Shown here piece after piece: positions 51,136 to 59,914 of a stretch of DNA of 64,000 nucleotides. This DNA is from an uncultured Sutterella sp. (lineage in GTDB: Bacteria > Pseudomonadota > Gammaproteobacteria > Burkholderiales > Burkholderiaceae_F), in contig CAJLHF010000008.1 of NCBI GenBank assembly GCA_905206365.1, positions 1 to 64,000 of the forward strand. Reading direction: 5' to 3'. Below the pieces are notes generated by a model, which had not been told where the DNA came from, did not search any database, and saw only the letters and a list, made by a program, of their open reading frames with translations. Both the position numbers and the translations under genes were made by a program. Positions within the stretch are counted from its first letter, which is position 1; each line of letters starts with the position of its first letter.

Positions 51136-52953
51136 ATGGCCACTTTTTCCGAACTTGGTCTTTCCGATGACATCGTGAGCGCACTCTCGCAGCTCGGTTT
51201 CGAAGAACCCACCCCGATTCAACAGGAAGCGATCCCCGCGCTGCTCGAAGGACGCGACGTCCTCGGTCAGGCCGCCACCGGAACGGGCAAAACCGCCGCG
51301 TTCGGTCTTCCCCTGCTCGACCGCCACGTCGTAGGCGCCGAACCCGATCTTCCGCTGATCCTCGTACTCACGCCGACACGCGAACTCTGCCTGCAGGTGA
51401 GCGAATCGTTCCACAACTTCGGCCGTAATGCGGGCATCATCGTCACGCCCATTTACGGCGGACAGGAGTACGGTCGACAGATCCGAGCCTTGAAACGCGG
51501 CACGCACGTCGTCGTCGCGACGCCCGGCCGAGCACTTGACCACATCAACAAGGGAACGCTCGACCTCTCCGCACTCAAAGCGGTCGTTCTCGACGAAGCC
51601 GACGAGATGCTTGATCTGGGCTTTGCCGACGAGCTCGACGCCATTTTCAACGCCGTGCCCGAAACGGTGCAAACGGCGCTCTTTTCCGCTACGCTCGCGC
51701 CCCGCATCGCCCGCATCGCCGAAGAACACCTCAAAGACCCCGTGCGCATCCAGATCGCCCGTGAAGAAACGGCCGACGGCGAAGCGCCCCGCGTGCCGCA
51801 GATCGCGTACGTGGTGGGCCACAACTACCGCCTGCCCGCGCTCGGTCGCATTCTCGACCTTGAAGGGCCTGAACTCGCCATCATCTTCACGCGCACCCGC
51901 ACGGAAGTGGACGAACTCACCGAAGCGCTACGCGCACGCGGCTGGGGCGTCGAAGCCTTGCACGGCGGGCTTGATCAGCCCACGCGCGACCGCGTAATGA
52001 AGCGCGCCCGTGCCGGTCAGGTCGACGTGATCGTCGCCACCGACGTTGCCGCCCGCGGTATCGACCTCGAAAACCTCACGCACGTCGTCAACTTCGGCAT
52101 CCCCGCCTCCTACGACACGTACGTGCACCGCATCGGCCGTACGGGCCGCGCTGGCCGCACTGGTACCGCCATCACGCTGCTCGAACCGCGCGAACACCGT
52201 CATCTGCGCGCGATCGAACGTATCACGAAGAGCCGCATCGAAATCCGTTCCGTACCCTCCGCCACCGACGTGCGCGCGCACCGTCTTGAAGTCGTGCGCG
52301 GCTCCGTCGAAGAAGTGCTCCGCAAGGACGACCTCGAGCGCTTCCGCGTCGTCGTAGAGTCGCTCTGCGAAGAGCACGATCCGTTCGACGTGGCGGCCGC
52401 CGCCATCCGTCTTGCACTCGAAAGCGAAGGCGGCGTGGACGACGACACCGACATTCCCGCGTTCTCGCCCTTCGAACGTCCCAAGCGCGATCGGGGCGAA
52501 CGCAGCGAACGGACCGAACGCAACGGACGCGAGCGCTCGGCCGGCCCCGAAGCCGGCATGAAGCGCATCTTCTTCGGTGCCGGCCGCGACGTCGGCGTGC
52601 GTCCGGGCGACATCGTCGGCGCCTTTGCCAACGAATCGGGCATCCACTCCCGTTCGATCGGCGCGATCGACATCTCGGACCGCTTCACGCTCGTCGAAGT
52701 CGAAGAGGCCGTGGCAGAACGCGTGGTCGAAGCCATGCAGGGTGTGCGCTACAAAGGCCGCAACGTACTCGTTAAGTTCGACGAACCGCGCCGCCGCGAC
52801 GAACGTTCGGGCCGCACGAACCGTTCGGATCGCGGCGAGCGTGCCGACCGAACCGAACGCAACGATCGATACGACCGCAACGAACACGGCGAGCGCCGCG
52901 GTAGCGGACGCTTCGACCGATTCGAACGCAACGGTCGCGGTCCTCGCCGCTGA
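51136..52953 (+). CDS. deaD: DEAD-box RNA helicase with DbpA-type RNA-binding domain
   Basis: This 605-residue helicase has the Q motif EEPTPIQQEA, Walker A ATGTGKT (47-53), DEAD (about 154), SAT, and HRIGRTGRAGR, so the helicase core spans about 1-370. A DbpA RNA-binding domain follows at about 475-550, then an Arg/Asp/Glu/Asn-rich tail with RSDRGERADRTERNDRYDRN repeats. It is probably involved in ribosome assembly or mRNA decay, as for CsdA/DeaD. A leader of about 170 bases after the previous terminator could carry cold-shock control, but no motif is recognisable. Confidence 0.92.
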   Translation: MATFSELGLSDDIVSALSQLGFEEPTPIQQEAIPALLEGRDVLGQAATGTGKTAAFGLPLLDRHVVGAEPDLPLILVLTPTRELCLQVSESFHNFGRNAGIIVTPIYGGQEYGRQIRALKRGTHVVVATPGRALDHINKGTLDLSALKAVVLDEADEMLDLGFADELDAIFNAVPETVQTALFSATLAPRIARIAEEHLKDPVRIQIAREETADGEAPRVPQIAYVVGHNYRLPALGRILDLEGPELAIIFTRTRTEVDELTEALRARGWGVEALHGGLDQPTRDRVMKRARAGQVDVIVATDVAARGIDLENLTHVVNFGIPASYDTYVHRIGRTGRAGRTGTAITLLEPREHRHLRAIERITKSRIEIRSVPSATDVRAHRLEVVRGSVEEVLRKDDLERFRVVVESLCEEHDPFDVAAAAIRLALESEGGVDDDTDIPAFSPFERPKRDRGERSERTERNGRERSAGPEAGMKRIFFGAGRDVGVRPGDIVGAFANESGIHSRSIGAIDISDRFTLVEVEEAVAERVVEAMQGVRYKGRNVLVKFDEPRRRDERSGRTNRSDRGERADRTERNDRYDRNEHGERRGSGRFDRFERNGRGPRR

Positions 52954-52988
52954 GTTTTTCCCTCATCCCCGAGCAGAGCACTCCCATC

Positions 52989-54134
52989 ATGAGCAAACCC
53001 ATCCGACTCATCGTCGGTCTCGGCAACCCGGGTGCCGAATACGCTGATACCCGCCACAACGCGGGCTTTCACTTCGTCGACGCGCTCGCCGCCAAGTTCG
53101 GCGTACGCATGAGCGAAGATCGGAAGTTCCAGGGCGAAGTCGGCCGCCTGAGCCTCGACGGTCGCGAGGTGTGGCTTCTCAAGCCCTCCACCTATATGAA
53201 CGCCTCGGGGCGGTCGGTCGTCGCCCTCGCGCTTTACTACAAGATCCTTCCGGACGAAATCCTCGTCGTTCACGACGAAATGGACATCGAACCGGGTCTC
53301 ATGCGCCTCAAACTCGGCGGCGGCAATGCCGGCCACAACGGCTTGAAGGACATCAGCGCTCAGCTCTCGACGCCCGATTTCTGGCGCCTGCGCCTCGGCA
53401 TCGGACACCCGAAAAAACTCGGCCTGGTTCAGGAAGTCGCCGTCTTCGTGCTTGCGGCCCCTTCGGCCGAACACCGCGAAAAGATCGCCCTCTGCATCGA
53501 CGCCGGGCTCGGCGTGATCCGCGACATCGTCGGGGGCTCGATCGAGAAGGCCGTGCGAACGCTGGCTCCCTTCTCGGGTCAGAAGGAAAAGCAAAAAGCC
53601 GCACGATCCGCGTCCGCGCCGGCCGACCCGAAGGTCAAGGGCGACCGCATCATCGTCTCCCGCTGCCTCCTCGGCTACACCTGCCGCTACGACGGCGAGT
53701 CGCGTCCCTCGATTCTCGAAAAGCTCGAAGCCAAGGGGTGGACCAAGGACGATATCGTGACAATCTGCCCCGAGATGGAGGGAGGACTCCCCTGCCCGCG
53801 CGAACCCGCCGAAATCATGGCCCCGGGCTCGGACGGCCACGCCGTGCTCGCACACGAAGGCGAGGTGGTCGACCGCACCGGAACGGACGTGACGGCGCAG
53901 TATCTGCGCGGCGCCCGCAAAGCGCTCAAGACCGCCAAGGCCGCAAACGCGCCTTTTGCCCTTCTGAAAGCACGCAGTCCTGCGTGCAGTCCCGCAGGTA
54001 TCTACGACGGCTCGCACACGCGTACGCTCGTCCCCGGACAAGGCATCGCAGCCGCACTCCTGGCGAAAAACGGCTTCGTCCTTTTCTCCGAAGAAGAGCT
54101 CGATCGCATTCCCGCAAAGCGCTCGGAGTCCTGA
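52989..54134 (+). CDS. pth: Peptidyl-tRNA hydrolase fused to a DUF523 domain
   Basis: This 381-residue protein has two parts. Residues 1-190 are a complete Pth (GLGNPGAEYADTRHNAGFHF with catalytic His23; KPSTYMNASG; HDEMDIEPG; GHNGLKDI), which frees peptides from tRNA. After a basic linker (KEKQKAARSASAPADPK), residues 217-370 form a DUF523 domain with its conserved cysteines: SRCLLGYTCRYDG, CPEMEGGLPCPREPAEI and KARSPACSPAGIYDG. DUF523 is normally a separate protein of unknown function. The frame is uninterrupted, so this is a real fusion in this sequence. ychF follows, as is usual for pth. Confidence 0.93.
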   Translation: MSKPIRLIVGLGNPGAEYADTRHNAGFHFVDALAAKFGVRMSEDRKFQGEVGRLSLDGREVWLLKPSTYMNASGRSVVALALYYKILPDEILVVHDEMDIEPGLMRLKLGGGNAGHNGLKDISAQLSTPDFWRLRLGIGHPKKLGLVQEVAVFVLAAPSAEHREKIALCIDAGLGVIRDIVGGSIEKAVRTLAPFSGQKEKQKAARSASAPADPKVKGDRIIVSRCLLGYTCRYDGESRPSILEKLEAKGWTKDDIVTICPEMEGGLPCPREPAEIMAPGSDGHAVLAHEGEVVDRTGTDVTAQYLRGARKALKTAKAANAPFALLKARSPACSPAGIYDGSHTRTLVPGQGIAAALLAKNGFVLFSEEELDRIPAKRSES

Positions 54135-54238
54135 GCGGTCCTGATTTTTTATAATTCGCACACCAGTGAGCGGATGCCGGTCGAACCCATCGACGGCGAA
54201 CGGCATCCCTTCGACATTTCAAAAAAGAGAAGTACACC

Positions 54239-55333
54239 ATGGGTCTCAAATGCGGCATCGTCGGCCTGCCCAACGTCGGCAAGTCGACCATCTTCAACGC
54301 TCTCACCAAGGCGGGCATCGCTGCGGAAAACTATCCCTTCTGCACGATCGAACCGAACGTCGGCATCGTGGAAGTGCCCGATCCCCGTCTCAAGGCACTC
54401 GCTGAAATCGTGAAGCCCGAACGCATCGTTCCGGCCGCCGTCGAATTCGTCGACATCGCCGGGCTCGTCGCCGGCGCGAGCAAGGGCGAAGGCCTCGGCA
54501 ATCAGTTCCTCGCAAACATCCGCGAGTGCGACGCCATCGCCCACATCGTGCGTTGCTTCAACGACGACAACATCGTACACGTCTCGGGCAAGGTCGACCC
54601 CATTGACGACATCAACGTGATCAACACCGAGCTCGCGCTCGCCGACCTCGCGACCGTCGAAAAGGCCCTGAACCGCTACTCGAAGCAGGCGCGCTCGGGC
54701 GGCGACAAAGAAGCCCTCAAACTCGTGCTCGTGCTCGAAAAGATTCAGCCCGTACTGAACGAAGGCAAGGCCGTGCGCACCGTGAAGCTTTCGCCCGAAG
54801 AGCTCGCCGTCATTCGTCCGCTCTTCCTCCTGACCGCCAAGCCCGCCATGTACGTGGCGAACGTCGAAGATCACGGCTTCGAAAACAACCCGCTTCTTGA
54901 CGCCGTTCGCGCCTACGCCGCCGAAGAACACGCCCCCGTCGTCGCAGTTTGCGCCAAGACCGAAGCCGACATCGCCGACCTCGACGAGGACGACAAGCAG
55001 ATGTTCCTCGAAGACATGGGCATGACCGAACCCGGGCTCGACCGCGTGATCCGCGCGGGCTACGACCTGCTCGGCCTGCAGACCTACTTCACGGCGGGCG
55101 TGAAGGAAGTGCGCGCCTGGACAATTCACAAGGGCGACACGGCGCCTCAGGCTGCCGGTGTCATCCACACCGACTTCGAGCGCGGTTTCATCCGCGCCCA
55201 GACGATCTCTTTCGACGACTTCATCGCGTTCAAGGGCGAAAAGGGCGCTCAGGAAGCGGGCAAGATGCGCGCGGAAGGCAAAGACTACATCGTTCAGGAC
55301 GGCGACGTCATGAACTTCCTCTTCAACGTCTGA
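54239..55333 (+). CDS. ychF: Redox-regulated ATPase/GTPase YchF (OLA1 family)
   Basis: This 364-residue Obg-family P-loop protein prefers ATP. The G1 motif GLPNVGKST is at 9-17, followed by DIAGLVAGASKGEGLGNQFL, an inserted coiled-coil (about 130-190) and a C-terminal TGS domain (YFTAGVKEVRAWTI...HTDFERGFIRAQTI). It binds ribosomes and affects stress responses. The pth-ychF order is conserved across bacteria. Confidence 0.97.
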   Translation: MGLKCGIVGLPNVGKSTIFNALTKAGIAAENYPFCTIEPNVGIVEVPDPRLKALAEIVKPERIVPAAVEFVDIAGLVAGASKGEGLGNQFLANIRECDAIAHIVRCFNDDNIVHVSGKVDPIDDINVINTELALADLATVEKALNRYSKQARSGGDKEALKLVLVLEKIQPVLNEGKAVRTVKLSPEELAVIRPLFLLTAKPAMYVANVEDHGFENNPLLDAVRAYAAEEHAPVVAVCAKTEADIADLDEDDKQMFLEDMGMTEPGLDRVIRAGYDLLGLQTYFTAGVKEVRAWTIHKGDTAPQAAGVIHTDFERGFIRAQTISFDDFIAFKGEKGAQEAGKMRAEGKDYIVQDGDVMNFLFNV

Positions 55334-55340
55334 TCTCTTT

Positions 55341-55366
55341 CGGGGCGCCCGCTCGCGGGTGCCCCG
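55341..55366. other. Strong GC hairpin between ychF and HTH gene
   Basis: A 12-bp stem (55341-55352 with 55355-55366, one G-T pair) starts 8 bases after the ychF stop and ends 8 bases before the HTH start. It has no T-run. It may protect the ychF mRNA end or restrict translation of the downstream gene. Confidence 0.5.
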
Positions 55367-55373
55367 CCTCTCC

Positions 55374-55742
55374 ATGACCACAACTCTCGCCAAGCAACGT
55401 CAGAACATCGGCGCGCGCCTTGCCGAGGAGCGTCGTCGCCTCGGCTATTCCGAACGTCAAATCGCTCAGCTCCTCGGGGTTCCGCTCGACGTCTATGTCG
55501 ACATCGAGGCGGGTGAAGCCGATCCGGGCATCTACCGCATGCCGCGCCTGGTCGCCTGCGGTTTCGACATTCTTTACATCCTCACCGCAGAGCGCCACCT
55601 TGCCGTGGCCGAAGAGAACGAACTGCTCGCACGCTTTCGCGAGCTCTCACACCGCGGTCGCACCTCCATCTTCACCACGCTCGACGCACTCGAACGACTC
55701 GCGCCGAACCTCCGCCGCCGGATCAAGGACCGTTTCCGCTGA
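55374..55742 (+). CDS. Small HTH (Cro/CI-like) transcriptional regulator
   Basis: This 122-residue protein has an HTH_3-type domain at about 8-65: IGARLAEERRRLGYSERQIAQLLGV, then VYVDIEAGEADPGIYRMPRLVACGFDILYIL, resembling phage-type repressors and small Xre regulators. The C-terminal part is basic and helical (LERLAPNLRRRIKDRFR). A GTG at 55359 could give five more residues. It lies between ychF and ahpC, so a role in controlling ahpC is possible but unproven. Confidence 0.75.
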   Translation: MTTTLAKQRQNIGARLAEERRRLGYSERQIAQLLGVPLDVYVDIEAGEADPGIYRMPRLVACGFDILYILTAERHLAVAEENELLARFRELSHRGRTSIFTTLDALERLAPNLRRRIKDRFR

Positions 55743-55787
55743 CGACACCCGTCATGTCGAAAGGTATTTTTTATTGGCGCCCAAGCA

Positions 55788-55835
55788 ATAGTTTTTTACT
55801 TAGAATCCCGCAGTACCAATAATCTTTATGCTATC
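55788..55835 (+). promoter_or_regulatory. AT-rich ahpC control region with OxyR-like elements
   Basis: ATAG at 55788-55791 and CTAT at 55831-55834, with intervening ATAA and CTTA, loosely recall the ATAG-N7-CTAT repeats bound by OxyR. The stretch from about 55765 to 55855 is markedly AT-rich relative to its neighbours. Spacing is imperfect, so the assignment is tentative. Confidence 0.3.
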
Positions 55836-55880
55836 ATGCCTCCACTGTTTTTTGAGACGCCTCACTGAGGCAAGGAGTTC

Positions 55881-56447
55881 ATGATGTCTCTGCTCACCAC
55901 CGAAATCCTCCCGTTCTCGACCGAAGCCTTCTGCAACGGCGACTTCATCAAGGTCACCGACGCCGATCTCAAGGGCCACTGGTCCGTCGTCTTCTTCTAC
56001 CCCGCCGACTTCACGTTCGTCTGCCCGACCGAACTCGAAGACCTGGCCGACCACTACGAAGAGTTCAAGAAGCTCGGCGTTGAAATCTATGCGGTCTCGA
56101 CCGACACTCACTTCACCCACATGGCCTGGCACGAATCCTCCAAGGCCGTCGGCAAGGTGAAGTTCCCGATGCTCGGCGACGCCACGCAACAGATCTCCCG
56201 CAACTTCCAGGTTCTGATCGAAAAGGATGGTCTTGCCGAACGCGGCACGTTCGTGATCAACCCCGAAGGCAAGATCGTCATCATGGAACACCACGACGGT
56301 GGCATCGGTCGTGACGCTTCCGAACTCCTGCGCAAGGTTCAGGCCGCCCAGTACGTGGCTGCCAACCCCGACCAGGTCTGCCCCGCCAAGTGGCGTCCGG
56401 GCGAAAAGACCCTGAAGCCCTCGACCGACCTCGTCGGCAAGATCTGA
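55881..56447 (+). CDS. ahpC: Alkyl hydroperoxide reductase subunit C (2-Cys peroxiredoxin)
   Basis: This 188-residue peroxidase reduces peroxides in the cytoplasm. Peroxidatic Cys48 is in PADFTFVCPTE and resolving Cys167 in DQVCPAKW, matching the E. coli-type AhpC of 187 residues. AAGGAG lies upstream, and a short hairpin (55859-55871) precedes it. Its usual reductase partner ahpF is not adjacent; the next gene is an AsmA-like protein. Confidence 0.96.
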   Translation: MMSLLTTEILPFSTEAFCNGDFIKVTDADLKGHWSVVFFYPADFTFVCPTELEDLADHYEEFKKLGVEIYAVSTDTHFTHMAWHESSKAVGKVKFPMLGDATQQISRNFQVLIEKDGLAERGTFVINPEGKIVIMEHHDGGIGRDASELLRKVQAAQYVAANPDQVCPAKWRPGEKTLKPSTDLVGKI

Positions 56448-56468
56448 CCGATCGGATCGAATGGCTCG

Positions 56469-56495
56469 AAACCCCGCCGCCCGGCGGGGTTTTTG
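56469..56495 (+). terminator. Terminator of ahpC
   Basis: A 10-bp stem (56469-56478 with 56483-56492) with a GCCC loop is followed by TTTTT. Confidence 0.9.
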
Positions 56496-56602
56496 CTTTC
56501 CGACACCGACCGTTCGCAAAGCACGGACGAAATCCCGCCCACCCCGGAGACTTGTGGCAGACTACGCGGGATTCGTTCACCTCTGTCGTCCGGAGCTCTT
56601 TC

Positions 56603-58630
56603 ATGAGAATTCTTCGCGTCGTCCTCACCGTTGTCGCCTTCGTCGGCGTCATCGCTCTCGTGCTTATCGGAGCACTTTACGGACTTGTGACGCCCGAACG
56701 CGTTCAAAACCGCCTCACACTGGCGCTTGAGGAAAACCTCGGACTCTCGTTACGTCTCTCCGCGCCTCCCTCCGTACACCCGCTCCCCGATTTTCGAGTG
56801 ACGTTGCCCGCCGCCGAAGTCGTTCGAACCGACTCGGCCGTCCCCGTCGCCCGTTGGGATTCGGCCGTGCTCGAACTCAATCCTTTCGCCGTCTTCACCC
56901 CTTCGCCCCGTGTACGACGTCTGACGATCGAAGGATTCGTCACGGACATCGGCACACTCGCCAACACATCCCTCCCGGCAGAGGGCGGCGCGCGCGAGTG
57001 GAACATCGACGAAATCCGCCTCAATGCGGGCCGCATCTGTTTTGCAGATGCCGACGGCGCTCCCGCCCTCATCACGGACATCTCGGGTGTTCTGATCGAC
57101 GCGTCCGAAGCGGGCGCGCGCGGCAGTCTCTCGGGTACGCTCGCCTCGAACCCCGCCCAAGGGGCGGTAACGATCGAGGGTGCCCTCGATTGGTCGACGG
57201 GCCTGCGGACGTTTTCCGTTGAAAGTCCCCGCGCGTCCTTCGACGGTCTCATCGATAAGCGTCAGACCAAAGGCACGGTGTGGGCCTCCCAGGTGCTGAT
57301 TCGCCCCGATGGCGCGAGCTTTGCGGCGCCCCGCCTTGAAGCCGAAACCGAAACGATCAAACATCTGAGCGCGTCCGCGGAGAGCCTCGTGCTCCCAGGG
57401 CGCGGGACGTACGTTGCCCGCACGCTCTCGACAAAGATCGACCTCGAGCGCCGCGAAGGCTCCCTCACCCTGCATCTCGAAGCGCCCGCCCTCGAAAAGC
57501 AGGTCGACGGTCGGCTACTGACGGAGCACTTCACGCTCGCGAGCCGTCTCGTGCCGCCGAGCGCCGAAAACGCGCCGCTCGAAGGTCGTCTCTCGGGTTC
57601 GGTTCAAACCGATCACGTGAGTGCTGCGGGTCTTTTCCTCGGCATGCCCGTCACCTTCCAAGGGGCATTCCTCGTCGCCTCGAACTCCGCCGATCCGCAT
57701 GTACCCGACCTGGCCGTCACAGGCGACCTGACCCTCGGTAAGATCCCCACAGCGCTCCTGGAGTGCGTTCGTTGGGTGCCCGAACTTCTAACCGACGTGC
57801 ATTACGAAGGCACATTCCGCCTTTCCGAAGGAGCTCTCAAGGGCTTCCCGAAAGGGCTGGCCGGGAATCTTCTGCTCGAAGACGGTGCCCTTTCCGTCGG
57901 CCCAGCGCGCGGCGAGTGCCTCGGTGGGGCCCTCGACCTTGCGGCCCGACTCGATGCGGACGGCACCTGGGATCTCGCCGCCCGCATACGAGATGCCAAT
58001 GCGGAGTTCGGCTTTCCCGGAGAGGGAACCCCGCTCGTCACGGGGCGACTTCACGGAGAACTGTCCGCCGCGGGAAACCTCAAAGAAGGTCTCTCTCGGC
58101 TCGCCGCCGAAGGCCGGGTGATTCAAGGCGCGCTCGGCGGCATCGACCTCCCGATGGCCCGCTCGATTCTCCTCGAAGATCAACCCGAAGCCGTTCCGGG
58201 CGCAGTACTCGGCGAAGCGCGCACTCCTTTCGACGAACTCACCTGGCGCCTCGTGCGCGAAACGGACGGGACGTTGCGGCTCGCCGCACACATGCAGGCG
58301 CCCGGCCTCGAGGGACACTTTTCGGGGAACGGATCCGCCCTGCCCGCGTCGCTCCATGCCGACTTCCTTTTCGACGCCGACGCGAAGCTTTCGGCTCTGC
58401 CAATGGCGGCCGACGTCACCGTGGAACCGAACGGCTCCGCGCGCTGGTCGCTCGACTGGTCGAACGCGCTTGAGCGCGTGCGCGACGAAACGGGCGACGT
58501 GCCCTTCTCATTCGAGCACTTGAAGCGCAACGTCGAGCGGTCGGTGCGCGACTTCTGGAACGGCATCGAGTGGCCGGACTGGACCCTCCCCAAAATGCCG
58601 TGGGCCTCGCCCTCGGAAGATACCCTCTGA
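56603..58630 (+). CDS. AsmA-like envelope protein
   Basis: This 675-residue protein has one N-terminal membrane anchor (about 5-27) and a long periplasmic part. The N-terminal domain (VTPERVQNRLTLALEENLGLSLRL, then VHPLPDFRVTLPAAEV) matches the AsmA/chorein-like repeat family, whose members are proposed to carry phospholipid to the outer membrane. The start at 56603 follows CGGAG. It stands alone between terminators. Which AsmA paralogue it corresponds to is unclear. Confidence 0.82.
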   Translation: MRILRVVLTVVAFVGVIALVLIGALYGLVTPERVQNRLTLALEENLGLSLRLSAPPSVHPLPDFRVTLPAAEVVRTDSAVPVARWDSAVLELNPFAVFTPSPRVRRLTIEGFVTDIGTLANTSLPAEGGAREWNIDEIRLNAGRICFADADGAPALITDISGVLIDASEAGARGSLSGTLASNPAQGAVTIEGALDWSTGLRTFSVESPRASFDGLIDKRQTKGTVWASQVLIRPDGASFAAPRLEAETETIKHLSASAESLVLPGRGTYVARTLSTKIDLERREGSLTLHLEAPALEKQVDGRLLTEHFTLASRLVPPSAENAPLEGRLSGSVQTDHVSAAGLFLGMPVTFQGAFLVASNSADPHVPDLAVTGDLTLGKIPTALLECVRWVPELLTDVHYEGTFRLSEGALKGFPKGLAGNLLLEDGALSVGPARGECLGGALDLAARLDADGTWDLAARIRDANAEFGFPGEGTPLVTGRLHGELSAAGNLKEGLSRLAAEGRVIQGALGGIDLPMARSILLEDQPEAVPGAVLGEARTPFDELTWRLVRETDGTLRLAAHMQAPGLEGHFSGNGSALPASLHADFLFDADAKLSALPMAADVTVEPNGSARWSLDWSNALERVRDETGDVPFSFEHLKRNVERSVRDFWNGIEWPDWTLPKMPWASPSEDTL

Positions 58631-58645
58631 GGTGTTGGAAATGAA

Positions 58646-58672
58646 AAACGGACGCTCTCGGGCGTCCGTTTC
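58646..58672. terminator. Bidirectional terminator between asmA-like gene and coaD
   Basis: A perfect 10-bp stem (58646-58655 with 58662-58671) has a T5 tail on the minus strand and T3 on the plus strand. It lies between convergent genes. Confidence 0.88.
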
Positions 58673-58681
58673 CGTTGCGCC

Positions 58682-59164
58682 TTATCGAAGGGCTGCCGCT
58701 TTCAGAATCGGCCAGACGCGCGGATCGACGAATCGCGCCGCATCCTCGCCCCCGAGTCGGGCGATCTCGCGCACGAAGGTGCCCGAGACGAATTGGTGTT
58801 GGTCGGAGGGCATCAAAAACACCGTCTCCACGTCGGGCATCAGCTGACGGTTCATGCCCGCCATTTGAAATTCGTACTCGAAGTCGCTTACCGCCCGCGC
58901 GCCGCGCACGATAACACGCGCGCCGCTCCGGACGACGAAGGTCTTCAAGAGCCCCTCGAAGGCGTACACCTTCACGTTCGGGATGTCCGAGCACACCGTC
59001 CGTGCGACCTGCAACCGCTCCTCCAAGGTGAGCATCGGGTGCTTGCCCGTACTCGCCGCCACGGCGACGATCACACCGTCGAAAATGCGGGCCGCACGAC
59101 GAACGATGTCGACGTGGCCATTCGTCATGGGGTCGAACGTCCCCGGGTAGACCGCCTTGATCAT
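58682..59164 (-). CDS. coaD: Phosphopantetheine adenylyltransferase
   Basis: This 160-residue nucleotidyltransferase makes dephospho-CoA from 4'-phosphopantetheine and ATP. The TxGH-like motif is in GTFDPMTNGH (8-17), with VRGARAVSDFEYEFQMA and the KMSKS-equivalent VSGTFVREIA. Length is standard (E. coli 159). Its start overlaps the rsmD stop by 4 bases (59161-59164). Confidence 0.97.
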   Translation of the reverse strand: MIKAVYPGTFDPMTNGHVDIVRRAARIFDGVIVAVAASTGKHPMLTLEERLQVARTVCSDIPNVKVYAFEGLLKTFVVRSGARVIVRGARAVSDFEYEFQMAGMNRQLMPDVETVFLMPSDQHQFVSGTFVREIARLGGEDAARFVDPRVWPILKAAALR

Positions 59165-59802
59165 GCGCCCTCCTCCCCGCTCGCGGTCGCTTTGCCTTTG
59201 CGAAGCGCCCGCTTTTCTTCTTTCGTGAGTTTCGCCAGCGACGACGTACGGCTTCCCGCCCTCGCGAGGAGTTCGAAGGCCACGGCGCCGGCCGAGCCCG
59301 AGCGAACTCGCACGAGTCCCAATCGCTCAAGCACCTCCAGAGGCAGCACCTCCGAAGGGCTCTCCACGTAAATCAAGCCTTCGGGCGCCAGATGCCCGAG
59401 CACGTCGCGAACGGCGGAAACTTGAAGTTCGCGCGCAAAAGGCGGATCGACGAACACCAGATCGTAGGTACCCGCCGTTTGCAAAAAGGCGAATGCGTCG
59501 GCCGTATGAACGCGCCGCCCCGACCCTGCCTTCAGCCGCTCGAGCGTCGCACGCAGACCCGCTGCGGCCGTCCGATCGCACTCGACCCAGTCCACCTCGC
59601 GCGCGCCGCGACTGGCTGCTTCCAACCCCAACGCGCCCGAACCCGCAAAGAGGTCGAGCACGCGCCGATCGACGAGCGAACCGACGAGGTGAGTCATCCA
59701 ATCGAACACCGTTTCACGAACGCGTTCCGACGTCGGCCGAAGCCCCTCGTGCGACACCACGGCTACCGGCGTACGGCGCCAATCGCCGCCGACGATGCGC
59801 AC
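59161..59802 (-). CDS. rsmD: 16S rRNA (guanine966-N2)-methyltransferase
   Basis: This 213-residue SAM-dependent methyltransferase opens with VRIVGGDWRRTPV, the family N-terminus. SAM motif I is LDLFAGSGALG (49-59), and the catalytic DPPF is near residue 121. The GTG at 59802 is chosen because it starts the family domain and has AGGGGA upstream; an in-frame ATG at 59892 (243 residues) is the alternative but lacks a ribosome-binding site. The C-terminus is Lys/Arg-rich. It is coupled to coaD and divergent from ftsY. Confidence 0.88.
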   Translation of the reverse strand: MRIVGGDWRRTPVAVVSHEGLRPTSERVRETVFDWMTHLVGSLVDRRVLDLFAGSGALGLEAASRGAREVDWVECDRTAAAGLRATLERLKAGSGRRVHTADAFAFLQTAGTYDLVFVDPPFARELQVSAVRDVLGHLAPEGLIYVESPSEVLPLEVLERLGLVRVRSGSAGAVAFELLARAGSRTSSLAKLTKEEKRALRKGKATASGEEGA

Positions 59803-59846
59803 AACGCCCGTTCCCCTAGGATTCCGAGAGGTTGTTAAACTTGTGA

Positions 59847-59880
59847 GGCCCGCACCCCGAGGGGTGCCCGCGCCTTTTTT
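59847..59880 (+). promoter_or_regulatory. Terminator-like hairpin in the ftsY leader
   Basis: GGC and GCACCCC (59848-59857) pair with GGGGTGC and GCC around a short loop, followed by TTTTTT at 59875-59880. The structure is oriented for plus-strand transcription and lies only 35 bases before the ftsY start with no plus-strand gene before it. It could be an attenuator. Confidence 0.35.
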
Positions 59881-59914
59881 GCGAATTGCCATTGATATCA
59901 ACAAACGGACTGGT

